NCBI GenBank assembly: GCA_963674835.2
Contig: CAXXKC010000002.1
Coordinates: 186,001 to 250,000, forward strand
Reading direction: 5' to 3'
Length of the DNA stretch: 64,000 nucleotides
Origin: G963674835 sp963674835
Lineage (GTDB): Bacteria; Planctomycetota; Planctomycetia; Pirellulales; Thermoguttaceae
Shown: positions 18,058 through 27,237 of the stretch, one piece after another
Layout: each line of letters starts with the position of its first letter
How positions within the stretch are numbered: position 1 is the stretch's first letter
Position numbers and translations under genes: made by a program
Notes under the pieces: generated by a model
Told to the model about the DNA's origin: nothing
What the model saw: only the letters and a program-made list of their open reading frames with translations
The model's database searches: none

Positions 18058-18629
18058 CACGGCTCGTCCCTCGTCACCTCACCGTCGGACCTAAGAGCCT
18101 CTCGAAGTTTTGCCAAAGCCAACCGCATTCGCGTTTTCACGGTCCCGACCGGAATGTTGATCGATCGGGCGATCTCTTCGTAAGTCAGCTCCCCGTTCTG
18201 GCGGAGCAGAAACACCTCCTGCTCTTCCTGCCGCAAGTTCATCAAAGCGCACCGGACCTGCTCCAACTCTTCGCGCCGGCTGACGTCGGCTTCGGGCGGC
18301 GCGTGGCAGGCGACCACCAGGGCTTCGTTGTCGCCCAGGGGCCGGCTGCGACGGCGCCAGGCGGCGGATCGCAAATCGCGGCCTGCGTTCATCGCAATGC
18401 GAAAGATCCACGCCCGAAGGTTCTCGACCTCGGCAAGCCGGTCGCGGCGCCGCCAGCATTTGACGAACGCCTCCTGCAGAGCGTCACACGCATCCTCCCG
18501 ATTGCCCACAACGAAATACAACATGCCGAGCAGTTCGCTCTGATAGCGCGCGAAGGCCCCCTCCAACAGTTCACCTGTCTGCGGCTCCCCCTGGCCAAGC
18601 GTCTGCCGGGTTGGTTCCGTGTGTGCCAT
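18057..18629 (-). CDS. ECF-type RNA polymerase sigma factor
   Basis: The product is 190 aa with region 2 at about residues 24-95 (FARYQSELLGMLYFVVGNRE, DALQEAFVKCWRR, NLRAWIFRIAMN) and region 4 at about residues 125-182 (RQEEQEVFLLRQNGELTYEE then IARSINIPVGTVKTRMRLAL). There is no region 1.1 or 3, as expected of extracytoplasmic-function sigma factors. It overlaps by one or four bases the start of the membrane protein downstream, the typical arrangement of an ECF factor and its anti-sigma partner. Its regulon cannot be read from the window; autoregulation of this operon is likely but no clear ECF promoter was recognised upstream. Confidence 0.93.
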   Translation of the reverse strand: MAHTEPTRQTLGQGEPQTGELLEGAFARYQSELLGMLYFVVGNREDACDALQEAFVKCWRRRDRLAEVENLRAWIFRIAMNAGRDLRSAAWRRRSRPLGDNEALVVACHAPPEADVSRREELEQVRCALMNLRQEEQEVFLLRQNGELTYEEIARSINIPVGTVKTRMRLALAKLREALRSDGEVTRDEP

Positions 18630-19308
18630 CGGCCTACAACTAAAAGACGACTGAGCCGGTGGGGCGGTTTCGCCGACCGGCCAAAGCGGTCACGTTGGCC
18701 GCCTCGCGCGCAACGCGGCCGTCCGTCGACCGCTGCAGGCGAACCTACCCGAAAATCCTTTGTCCGACAAGGGGTTAGGGTTCGCCGTGGCAAGTTCGCG
18801 GCGGGGTCTGCTGTCGGTGATGGTCAGGATGCCGCTGCGGTTTGTCTGATCGATTCGAGCGGAACAATCGATTCAATTCGGCCAATTGGAATGGCCGACG
18901 ATAGTTGTTGGAAGTCATTGATGCCGGCAATGCCCAATGATGGCGAATCATCGCGGATGCCCACCGAGACGGCTGGAATCCGGGGCGCCAATTGCCGCGT
19001 GACACGCATTGGCAACGTAGGCCTCAACAAAACTCTCTGGGACGCTCGATGCGCGGCAACCCTCTGATGGCTGCATGCGTTGTGCTTGGCGTAGCCGCGG
19101 GGGCTCCCCCGTTGGGTGCCCAGACCGGCTCTCTTTCATCGGTGACTTGGTCGGCCTATCAGACGTTCTTCGCTATGGGACGTCGGGGGTGCGAGTCGCG
19201 GGATCGAAGAGACGCTACTCACAGGGGGTTTGCAGGCAGCGGCTGTGGTGCCTTTGGTCAGCGAGTGATCGCCGATTGGGATGGCCGCGTTTGGCGGCGG
19301 TGGATATT
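18630..19308. other. 680-base gap without a supported gene
   Basis: This gap separates the divergent sigma-factor and metal-efflux loci. A short frame from about 19049 begins with a signal-peptide-like stretch (MRGNPLMAACVVLGVAAGAP) but runs into arginine-rich sequence without similarity, so it is not called. No convincing terminator or tRNA was seen. It presumably holds the promoters of both flanking operons. Confidence 0.4.
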
Positions 19309-19806
19309 ATGACACTGATGCAGGGAAAACGCGGCTCGCTGCTGGCGAGGGGTTTGCATTCCTCGCGGGGCCGTGTTTTTCGACTGTTCAGGAGAGCCAA
19401 GCCCGCCGTGTCGTCGATTCTCGCCGGTTGTTCCACCGTCTCGCTCGTGATGCACCTGCTGCTGGGGTGCTGCTGGCATCATGACCATGCGGAACCGGCG
19501 ACTTGCCCCGCGTCGAGCCAGACGGTCTGTCACACGTTGGGCGCGAGCTGCCATGGTGGCGCCCACGAAGCCGGCTGTACTCGGCTCGATCATTCGCCAC
19601 GCCCCGGCTGCGGGGAGCGGTGTGCGTTTGTGCTTCCCGAGGCGAGTCGCACGCTGGTTGTGACCGCGTGCTCGCCTGCACTGCTGGTTTCGCCTTTGGA
19701 GCCTCGCGTGGCTGTTGCGCGACCGGCTCTTGCAGCCGAGTCGGCGGCTCTCCGTCCCGCCGGCTCCGTGCGACTGCACTTGCTATTGCAGGTTCTACAG
19801 ACCTGA
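19309..19806 (+). CDS. small Cys/His-rich membrane protein of the metal-efflux locus
   Basis: This 165-residue product has a basic N-terminus, a hydrophobic helix at about residues 32-55 (SILAGCSTVSLVMHLLLGCC) and directly after it a metal-ligand-rich segment WHHDHAEPATC, then further Cys and His residues (CHTLGASCHGGAHEAGC). No named family is recognised, but the LLGCCWHH-type motif next to RND efflux genes fits a planctomycete metal-binding accessory protein. It precedes the adaptor gene by 116 bases on the same strand. Binding or sensing of Cu, Ag or Zn at the membrane is inferred from the residues and the neighbours. The start is uncertain: ATG 19309 and ATG 19318 are in frame and neither has a strong ribosome binding site. 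Confidence 0.55.
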   Translation: MTLMQGKRGSLLARGLHSSRGRVFRLFRRAKPAVSSILAGCSTVSLVMHLLLGCCWHHDHAEPATCPASSQTVCHTLGASCHGGAHEAGCTRLDHSPRPGCGERCAFVLPEASRTLVVTACSPALLVSPLEPRVAVARPALAAESAALRPAGSVRLHLLLQVLQT

Positions 19807-19922
19807 TCCGTCTGCGGCCAGGAAGGCAGCCGCGCCGATCGTCTGCGCTGTAAGCCACCGGTCTCTGCGCGCAACGTCTGTACGCTGAACCTGTAGGACA
19901 CCCTTCACTGTTGGAGAGAGCC

Positions 19923-21416
19923 ATGAACCAACGGATTCGGCTCGTCGTGAAATGGACCCTGCCCGTCGTGGTGGTGGTTGCCTTGCTGGCGGGCATTGCG
20001 ATGCGCGGCTGGTGGATGCCAGCGTCGTACCGCGTGCTGGCCAGTATCAAGGCGGCAACGGTTTCGTCGGCCGAATCGCACGACCACGACGACGAAGGCG
20101 CGGCGAGCGATCACGACCACGAGGCAGCACTCGACGCGCACGAACACGATGCGCAGGACGAGCAGGACGCACACGGCGAGGAGCACGACGATCACGAGGC
20201 GGCCAACCACTATGACCACGTGCACGACGCGGCCAACTCGCTCGAGTTGAGCCAACAGGCGGCGGCCACTTTGGGGCTGGCGCTGCACCGGGTCAAACTT
20301 CGGCCTTTCGCCCGAACGGTGAACATCCCGGGCGCCGTGGTGCAACGGCCCGGTACGTCGCAGGTTCAAGTAACCGCCCCGTTCACCGGCGTGATTATGC
20401 GGATCTATCATGTGGACGGCGAAGCGGTGTTACCCGGCACACCGCTTTTCGACCTGCGTTTGACGCATGCCGACTTGGTGGAAGGCCAGTCAGACTTTTT
20501 GCAGATGGCTGAGCAGTTGGCCGTGGTGGATCGCGAGGTAAATCGGTTACGAGAGATCGCCGCAAGCGGTGTGATCGCCGGGAAGACGCTTCTGGAAAGA
20601 GAATATGAGAAGCAGAAGATCGAAGCATCGCTGCGGTCGCAACGTCAGCGACTGCTGTTGCACGGACTGCCCGAGAAGAAGATCGACGAGATCCTCTCCA
20701 GCCGCAGACTTCTCCAGGAACTGACGATCACGGCGCCCCAGCCGCCCGAGACGGAGGCGGATCCGAGTCGGCTGATGAAGATCGGCTCGCTGAAGGTCGA
20801 GAAGGGCCAGCAGGTGGCGATGGGCGATCCGCTGTGCGAATTGAGCGATTACGCCGTGCTGTTCGTTCAGGGAAAGGCGTTTGAGCAGGACATCGCCAAG
20901 CTGACCGCAGCGGCCCAAGAAGGCTGGCCTGTGACGGCCGTGTTCGAGTTGAATGACAACCGGCGCCAGATGATCGAAGGATTGAAGATCCTCTATCTGG
21001 CCAACGAGGTCGAGGTGGCCTCGCGGGCCTTTTCGTTCTATGTGCCGCTGCCGAACGAGATCGTGCGTGACAGCAAGACCGACAGCGGGCAACACTTCGT
21101 CGATTGGCGGTTCCGGCCCGGCCAACGCGCGCGGCTGTTGGTGCCGGTGGAGCCAGCGACGCCACGGATCGTGCTTCCGGTGGAAGCCGTCGTGCAGGAC
21201 GGGCCGGAATCGTACGTGTTCGAGCACAACGGCGGCCACTTCGATCGGCGGGCCGTCCACGTCGAGTATCGCGACCAGGATCGCGTGGTGATCGCGAACG
21301 ACGGGACCGTCAAGCCGGGCGTCGAAGTGGCTACGGCGAGCGCGTATCAGCTTCAGTTGGCCACCAAGAACAAGACCGTCCCACCGCTGGATCCCCACGC
21401 GGGACACAACCACTAG
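19923..21416 (+). CDS. RND efflux periplasmic adaptor, CusB-like, with His-rich insert
   Basis: The 497-residue protein has an N-terminal membrane anchor (residues 8-28), then a strikingly His/Asp/Glu-rich segment at about 45-105 with repeated DHDHE and HEHD motifs, followed by the membrane-fusion core: a barrel-sandwich half (TVNIPGAVVQ), a coiled-coil hairpin (REVNRLREIAASGVI, then LEREYEKQK), and a beta-barrel and membrane-proximal domain with YVFEHNGGHFDRR. The C-terminus ends HAGHNH, again a metal-binding tail. The ATG at 19923 follows a GGAGAG sequence. Adaptors of this class link the inner-membrane pump to the outer-membrane channel and hand metal ions to the pump; the histidines suggest Zn, Co, Ni or Cu as cargo. 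The pump gene begins 40 bases downstream. Confidence 0.88.
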   Translation: MNQRIRLVVKWTLPVVVVVALLAGIAMRGWWMPASYRVLASIKAATVSSAESHDHDDEGAASDHDHEAALDAHEHDAQDEQDAHGEEHDDHEAANHYDHVHDAANSLELSQQAAATLGLALHRVKLRPFARTVNIPGAVVQRPGTSQVQVTAPFTGVIMRIYHVDGEAVLPGTPLFDLRLTHADLVEGQSDFLQMAEQLAVVDREVNRLREIAASGVIAGKTLLEREYEKQKIEASLRSQRQRLLLHGLPEKKIDEILSSRRLLQELTITAPQPPETEADPSRLMKIGSLKVEKGQQVAMGDPLCELSDYAVLFVQGKAFEQDIAKLTAAAQEGWPVTAVFELNDNRRQMIEGLKILYLANEVEVASRAFSFYVPLPNEIVRDSKTDSGQHFVDWRFRPGQRARLLVPVEPATPRIVLPVEAVVQDGPESYVFEHNGGHFDRRAVHVEYRDQDRVVIANDGTVKPGVEVATASAYQLQLATKNKTVPPLDPHAGHNH

Positions 21417-21456
21417 ACCTTCATCACACCTCGGCCACCCGCCGCGAGGCACTCCC

Positions 21457-24400
21457 ATGCTCACCGCAATCATCCGTTTTTCGCTGCAGCACCGGTTGCT
21501 GGTCCTTGTCGGATCGCTCTTCCTGCTGGGCTTCGGCACGTGGCAGTTGTTGAGTCTGCCGATCGACGTGTTTCCGGATTTGAATCGGCCCCGGGTTACG
21601 ATCATGACCGAGGCGCCGGGCATGGCTCCGGAAGAGGTCGAGGCGCTGATCACCCTGACTTTGGAAACGGCTGTCAACGGAGCCAGCGGCGTGCAGACGG
21701 TGAGAAGCAGCTCCGGGGTTGGACTTTCGGTGCTCCAGGTCGAATTCGATTGGGGAACCGACATCTACAACGATCGCCAGGTTGTGAACGAGCGGCTGGC
21801 GCTGGCCGCCCAGCGGTTGCCCCCAGACGTTCAGCCGCAGTTGGCTCCCATTTCGTCGATTATGGGCCAGATCCTGATCCTCGGCATGTGGAGCCAGGAG
21901 AACAAGACGTCGCCGATGGAGCTTCGCACGTTGGCCGACTGGGCCATCCGCCAACGGTTGCTGACGGTTCCCGGCGTATCGCAGGTCTTCGTGATCGGGG
22001 GCGATCGCAAGCAGTTTCAGGTGTTGGTCAATCCGGACCGTCTGTTGGCATGCGGCGTGACGCTCCAGGATGTCCAAACCGCGGTGCAGCAGAGCAACGC
22101 CAACGTGAACGGGGGCTATCTGAACGCTCAAGGTCCACACGAGCTGCTCGTGCGATCGCTGGGGCGCATCCAGTGTGTGGATGATCTGAAGAAGCTGACG
22201 GTCAAGGTCCGCCAAGGGCAGCCGGTGCTTCTGGAACAGGTAGCACGCGTTATCGAAGGCCCCGAGGTGAAACGGGGCGATAGCTCGGCTTTCGTCGGCG
22301 ATGCCGCGGGGCATTTCGCAGGGGGGCCGGCTGTGCTGCTGACCGTCAACAAACAGCCCGGCGCCGACACGCGAGAAGTGACCGATCAGATTCTCGCGGC
22401 GATCGAGGAATTGAAGCCTTCGCTTCCGGACGACGTGCGCATCAACGCGGAACTGTACCAGCAGAAGGCTTTCATCGATCTGGCGATCGAGAACGTGGTG
22501 GCCGCCCTGCGCGATGGCAGCATCCTGGTGGTCGTGATCCTCTTCGTCTTCCTGCTGAACTTCCGCACGACCTTCATTACGCTGACCGCGATTCCGCTTT
22601 CGCTGGTGATTACGGCGCTCGTGTTCCGCTGGTTGGGCCTGTCGATCAATACGATGACGTTGGGCGGACTGGCCGTGGCCATCGGCGAGCTGGTTGACGA
22701 CGCCATTGTCGACGTCGAGAACATCTTTCGGCGACTCCGCGAGAACCGCGCCAAGCAGCAGCCGGATTCTGCGCTGTCGGTCGTGTTCCATGCGAGCGTG
22801 GAGATACGCAACTCGATCGTATTCGGCACGTTGATCGTCGTGCTGGTCTTCATCCCGCTGTTCGCTCTGACCGGCATGGAAGGGCGGCTGTTCCGCCCGT
22901 TGGCGGTCGCCTACATCGTGTCGATCCTGGCCTCGCTGGCGGTGTCGTTGACGGTCACGCCGGCCCTGGCTTCGCTGCTGCTTCCCCGCGCACGCGCCGT
23001 CGCGCGACATGGCGACGGGCTGTTGCTTCGCGGGCTGAAGGCGGTGGCCGGACGTGTGATTCGGATCGGCGTGCATTGGCCCAAGACGGTGCTCGCGGTG
23101 GCTGCCGGCGGTGTGATCGTTGCGGGCACGGTCTTCTGGCATCTGGAGAGCGACTTCCTGCCGCCGTTCGACGAGGGGACGTCGCAACTGAACATCTTGT
23201 TGCCGCCCGGCACGTCGTTGGCCAAGTCGCGCCAAGTTGCGGAGGCCGTCCATCGGCGGCTTAAGGAGATCGGCGGTTTGAAGACGTTTGTGAGCAAGAC
23301 GGGCCGCGCCGAGTTGGACGAGCACGCCGTGGGCGTGAATTTCACGGAGATCATCGCCACCTTCCAGCCGGACAGCGGCCGGCCTCGCGAAGAGGTTCTT
23401 AGCGAGATTCGTGCGGCCATGGGCAACGTGCCGGGGATCGTCACCTCGGTCGAACAGCCGTTGGCCCATCTTATTTCGGCCATGCTGTCGGGCGTGCAGG
23501 CGCAGGTGGCCATCAAGGTGTATGGGGATGATCTGGGGATTCTGCGGCAGCAAGCCCAGGCGATGAAGGCGTCGATCGAGAAGGTTCCGGGGGTGAAGGA
23601 TCTGATCGTCGAACCGCAGGTTACCATACCGCAACTGCAGATCGAGCTGAACCGCGACCAGTTGGCCTTGCACGGGCTGAGGCCGGCCCAGATCAATGGT
23701 CTCGTGCAGACGGCCATGCAAGGGAGCGTCGTCTCCGAAGTGCTCCTCGGACAGCAGAGCTTCGACCTTATCGTTCGGCTGGATGAGCCGTTCCGCGAAG
23801 ACCTCCAGGCCCTGGCTCGCCTGCCGGTCGAACTGCCCGACGGCGGCGCGATTCCCCTCGGTTCGGTCGTCACCATTCGTCAGGCAGGCGGTCCAAACAC
23901 GATCAATCGAGAACAGGTACGTCGGCGCATCGCCATTCAATGCAACGTCGCAGGGCGTGGGCTTGTGGACGTCGTGAACGACATTCGCCTGGCGATCCAG
24001 CCGGTCCAGGCCACGCTTCCCATGGGCTATTTCACGGAGTTCGGCGGCCAGTTCGAAAGCCAGCAGTCGGCATCGCGGAGGATCGCCGTGTTCTCGTTGG
24101 CGGCGCTGGTGGGCGTTTTCCTTGTGCTGTACACCATGTTCCGCTCGGCCAACTTCGCGCTGCAGGTGATGGTGGCCCTGCCCATGGCTTTCATTGGCTC
24201 TGTGGCGGCGCTGGTGCTTACCGGGCAGACGGTTTCGATCGCATCGATGGTCGGCTTCATTTCGCTTGGTGGAATTGCCTCGCGTAACGGCATTTTGCTG
24301 CTGAGTCACTATCTTTACTTGGTGCGCCATGAGGGAGAGACCTGGTCGTCGGCCATGCTCGTCCGTGCCGGACAGGAGCGGTTGGCACCCGTGCTCATGA

Positions 24401-24711
24401 CCGCGCTGACCTCCGGGATCGGCCTGATCCCGTTGGCTCTGGCTGCTGGTCAGCCCGGCAAGGAGATTCTCTACCCGGTTGCCACCGTGATCATCGGCGG
24501 GTTGATTAGCTGCACGCTGTTGGAGTTTCTCGTTCGTCCGGCGCTGTTTTCCGCGGTCGGCTTCTCGGCCGGTAGGCGCATGACCGCGCAAGAACAGGTT
24601 CAGACGGTGCTGAAACCATGGCACGTCCAACGTGGTGATGGGTTGACGGCGCGATCGGGGGCTCCGGGCACGACGCTGCGGCCGCACCGCGCGCCCCAAA
24701 GCTCGTCATAA
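21457..24711 (+). CDS. heavy-metal RND efflux pump (CusA/CzcA family)
   Basis: At 1084 residues this is a full-length HME-type RND transporter. Two homologous halves each have six membrane segments around a large periplasmic loop. Visible family blocks include FPDLNRPRVTIMTEAPGMAP near residue 33, GVSQVFVIGGDRKQFQV near 175, the fourth transmembrane segment with IGELVDDAIVDVENIFRRL near residue 410 (acidic residues of the proton relay), and RNGILLLSHYL in helix 11. It exports divalent or monovalent metal ions using the proton gradient. The gene follows the adaptor by 40 bases in the same operon. No CusC/CzcC-type outer membrane channel gene is visible, so a channel encoded elsewhere must be used. 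Confidence 0.93.
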   Translation: MLTAIIRFSLQHRLLVLVGSLFLLGFGTWQLLSLPIDVFPDLNRPRVTIMTEAPGMAPEEVEALITLTLETAVNGASGVQTVRSSSGVGLSVLQVEFDWGTDIYNDRQVVNERLALAAQRLPPDVQPQLAPISSIMGQILILGMWSQENKTSPMELRTLADWAIRQRLLTVPGVSQVFVIGGDRKQFQVLVNPDRLLACGVTLQDVQTAVQQSNANVNGGYLNAQGPHELLVRSLGRIQCVDDLKKLTVKVRQGQPVLLEQVARVIEGPEVKRGDSSAFVGDAAGHFAGGPAVLLTVNKQPGADTREVTDQILAAIEELKPSLPDDVRINAELYQQKAFIDLAIENVVAALRDGSILVVVILFVFLLNFRTTFITLTAIPLSLVITALVFRWLGLSINTMTLGGLAVAIGELVDDAIVDVENIFRRLRENRAKQQPDSALSVVFHASVEIRNSIVFGTLIVVLVFIPLFALTGMEGRLFRPLAVAYIVSILASLAVSLTVTPALASLLLPRARAVARHGDGLLLRGLKAVAGRVIRIGVHWPKTVLAVAAGGVIVAGTVFWHLESDFLPPFDEGTSQLNILLPPGTSLAKSRQVAEAVHRRLKEIGGLKTFVSKTGRAELDEHAVGVNFTEIIATFQPDSGRPREEVLSEIRAAMGNVPGIVTSVEQPLAHLISAMLSGVQAQVAIKVYGDDLGILRQQAQAMKASIEKVPGVKDLIVEPQVTIPQLQIELNRDQLALHGLRPAQINGLVQTAMQGSVVSEVLLGQQSFDLIVRLDEPFREDLQALARLPVELPDGGAIPLGSVVTIRQAGGPNTINREQVRRRIAIQCNVAGRGLVDVVNDIRLAIQPVQATLPMGYFTEFGGQFESQQSASRRIAVFSLAALVGVFLVLYTMFRSANFALQVMVALPMAFIGSVAALVLTGQTVSIASMVGFISLGGIASRNGILLLSHYLYLVRHEGETWSSAMLVRAGQERLAPVLMTALTSGIGLIPLALAAGQPGKEILYPVATVIIGGLISCTLLEFLVRPALFSAVGFSAGRRMTAQEQVQTVLKPWHVQRGDGLTARSGAPGTTLRPHRAPQSSS

Positions 24712-25653
24712 ATCCCTATTCAGCGGCGCGAATCGTGGGGAGTTGTCGTTCCGCAAGACGGGATTCCATGCGGGGCGGTGAGACGCGAGATGGCATGGTT
24801 GCGCCGTGTTTTCCTCGCTTGGCCACCACTCTTGGTGGTGCAGGGTTACCACTAGAGATTATGTCTGTGGGGTGAGTTCAGCTTTTTGGCACCCACGGTT
24901 CTGTGGACTAGGGCACGCTGAACCCGCCTTGGATTTTAACTCTCTGGAGGCATAGAAGTTTGGTTCATGTAGCGGTGGCTAGCATGTGCGTTGCCCGTAA
25001 CGCAATTGGCGTATGCAGGGTATTGACACAATGTTAATTCCTGACTAGAAAGGAACCAGTCGTATGGTGGTATAGATCGATCTACCCAAGTCGAATGCAC
25101 GTAAGTGGTGGCGGTTCCCCATCTGCTGTGGGGATCATGTGGCTTGTCGTTCGGTGAGGATCTTATCCAGCACCTTACCAATGCAAATGGGCCGATTTGC
25201 CTGCGCTGTTGGTAATCGCCGCGTTGTGTGTGTAGCGATTGGGTACGGAATGTGAGGAACGGACAGCGTTTTCGGTTCGTCGAAAACGATGTATTGATGC
25301 GGGTTACATAGCTAGCCGGCGGAGTCAGGCCGATGGGGGGTAGAAGAGTTAGGGCCACCGGTTGCAGAACGTCTGTCTAGCGTGCAATCTGCGGAAGAGA
25401 CTTGTCTTGAGCCATGTGCTGAGAATTCTTCAGGGGGTGATTCAGGGTGGCTTCGGGCGGGCCACTGGCATGTCGCCATTGGCGAGTCACCAAGCATTCG
25501 TGGATTGAAGCACGCTCGGTTCAGGGGAAGAGGCACAGTTCGGTCGTATGCTCGGCAAATAGCGTCTTGTTCCGGCGGCTCGTCCGTCTGGGCGTTGTTT
25601 TGGCGAGGCACGGTGTTTTCTTTCTCACTACTTTTTGTGCTGGGAGGTTCACA
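24712..25653 (+). other. 940-base gap: long leader of the prepilin-like gene
   Basis: No coding region is supported here; stops are frequent and composition is less GC-rich than in the genes. A sigma-70-like promoter candidate is TTGACA at 25023-25028 and TAGAAA at 25046-25051 (17-base spacer). A perfect 8-base hairpin, CGTTTTCG/CGAAAACG, spans 25267-25288. If transcription starts near 25058 the leader of the downstream gene would be about 600 bases. No known riboswitch consensus was recognised. Confidence 0.45.
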
Positions 25654-26829
25654 ATGAAGGTCAGACGCGGTGCATTTACACTAGTGGAGTTATTGGTGGT
25701 TATTGCCATCATCGGAATCTTGATTGCGTTGCTGCTACCCGCAGTGCAGGCAGCGCGCGAAGCGGCCCGCCGCGCTCAGTGCACGAACAATCTGAAGCAG
25801 ATTGGTTTGGCGATGCACAACTATCACGACACCTACAAGACCCTTCCCGTCGGCGGGTTCAACGCTGGGTGGGGGAACTGGTCGACGGAAATTCTTCCGT
25901 TCTTGGAGCAGGCCAATGCTTCGAAGGGGTGGAACGCTGGCGACATGTACAACGACGCGCTGGTCTTGGTCGGTGGTTCGCCCTGGTCGGGCAACCCAAC
26001 CGCGCTGCTTGGTACGTTGGGTGCTGCAGCGTTCGGGATCCCCTACGGTACATACCTCTCGATGGAGAACCGCGATAACGTCACCAGTAAGCGCTTCGAG
26101 GTCTACACGTGCCCGAGTGGTTTGGTGAACGCTCGTACGCTGGACGGGACCCCGTTCGGAGCTCCGACGATTCAGACCCAGACGACGCACCACAACTATG
26201 TGTGCAACGTCGGCAACACGGGTATCGTCAGCGTCTGGGGATCGGGCGGCATCGTGGCCACCCTCGGTACTCCGGCCGCGTGGGTTGTCACGTTCGGTGG
26301 CGCACCGTTCTTCATCGGCGGTTGCGATGACGCTGAACCCGGCCCCAGCTGCACCAAGGTCGAGCCGCCGGCCTACGGCTTCCGTGACATGACCGACGGT
26401 ACGAGCAATACGCTGCTCGTTTCCGAGACCATTCAGGGTCAGGGCGGCGAGACGTGGAACGATGCTGCGGCCGTTCTCCTCAGCGGCTCGGCGGGTTCGT
26501 TCACGATGGACTACCGTGGATTCACGTGGCACAATGAATCGACCTATTTCACCACGTTCCTGACGCCGAACTCCTCGTCGCCAGACGTGTGCCAGAACAA
26601 CGAGTTCCCGTACTGCAACAACGACGCCAACCCGAGGCACCCCTGCACGCTGGCTGCTTCCGGCACGGGCATCGACTCGGTGTATGTCAGGGCTGCTCGT
26701 AGCGAGCACCCCGGCGGTGTGAACGCTCTGTACGGTGACGGCTCCGTTGACTTTGTTTCCAACAACATTCAATGGGCTCTGTGGCAGGCGCAAGGCACCA
26801 TGCGTGGTGGAGAGGTTGAAGTCCGCTAA
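25654..26829 (+). CDS. DUF1559 prepilin-like secreted protein
   Basis: This 391-residue protein is a canonical planctomycete DUF1559 protein: the type III signal (GAFTLVELLVVIAIIGIL) with Glu at +5, then the block TNNLKQIGLAMHNYHDT, a long globular region with several Cys pairs (CDDAEPGPSC and CQNNEFPYC), and the C-terminal H-x9-DG motif HPGGVNALYGDGSV. The ATG at 25654 is preceded by GGGAGG six bases upstream and removes a 69-codon open extension without similarity. Prepilin peptidase would cut before Phe and methylate it. The proteins are thought to form surface fibres or exported carriers. A strong terminator follows, so the gene is probably a single transcription unit expressed from its own promoter. 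Confidence 0.93.
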   Translation: MKVRRGAFTLVELLVVIAIIGILIALLLPAVQAAREAARRAQCTNNLKQIGLAMHNYHDTYKTLPVGGFNAGWGNWSTEILPFLEQANASKGWNAGDMYNDALVLVGGSPWSGNPTALLGTLGAAAFGIPYGTYLSMENRDNVTSKRFEVYTCPSGLVNARTLDGTPFGAPTIQTQTTHHNYVCNVGNTGIVSVWGSGGIVATLGTPAAWVVTFGGAPFFIGGCDDAEPGPSCTKVEPPAYGFRDMTDGTSNTLLVSETIQGQGGETWNDAAAVLLSGSAGSFTMDYRGFTWHNESTYFTTFLTPNSSSPDVCQNNEFPYCNNDANPRHPCTLAASGTGIDSVYVRAARSEHPGGVNALYGDGSVDFVSNNIQWALWQAQGTMRGGEVEVR

Positions 26830-27237
26830 CCTCGCAGAGTTCATGGCAGCGTTTTGCTAATGAAGATCGCGCGAACGCTCGCCGGTAGTATTCGGTTGAC
26901 GTCGCGTGGGATATGTTCGGCGGCCCTGTCTGTACTTCATCAGGCAGGGCCGCTCTTTCCGTTTCTGTCGGGAAGAGCTAGTCTTATTGATGCCTGATTG
27001 AAAACGGAACAAGGGGTCCGACCCAATCCTGATCTTTCGGCCTCCCGATGGTCGGCCTCGTTCCAGTTCCAATGCAGGACCCAATAAGGTGTGCTCGGGT
27101 GTGCGTGTCGCGAACGCGACCGTGGCGGGCACCGGGCGCTCGGCCCGATAGCGGCCTGTTCGGCGCGCTCACAGTATCAGACAACCCCAATGAGCGTTTT
27201 GCGTAACGCTTTCGATTTGACGAGGAAAGAGAGAGAT
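26830..27237. other. 408-base gap with terminator and next promoter
   Basis: Apart from the hairpin at 26920-26960 nothing coding or RNA-like was recognised. The final 60 bases must hold the promoter and leader of the lipoprotein gene at 27238. Confidence 0.4.
26920..26960 (+). terminator. Rho-independent terminator of the DUF1559 gene
   Basis: A perfect 9-base stem GCGGCCCTG (26920-26928) pairs with CAGGGCCGC (26945-26953) and is followed by the pyrimidine-rich tail CTCTTTCCG. It lies 91 bases after the stop codon. Confidence 0.7.

Noticed and set aside
19049..19312. Short frame with a signal-peptide-like start
   Set aside because: After about 30 residues the sequence becomes Arg/Gly-rich without pattern; no ribosome binding site, so not called.
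21424..24699. A minus-strand open frame of about 1090 codons opposite the RND pump gene
   Set aside because: The product is His/Arg/Gln-rich without family features; it mirrors codon structure of the plus-strand gene in GC-rich DNA, while the plus strand has all RND motifs.
24890..24920. TGGCAC word as a sigma-54 promoter
   Set aside because: The expected TTGC-type -12 element is absent at the right distance.
25267..25288. Perfect 8-base hairpin as a terminator
   Set aside because: No T tract follows and no gene ends nearby; kept only as part of the leader description.
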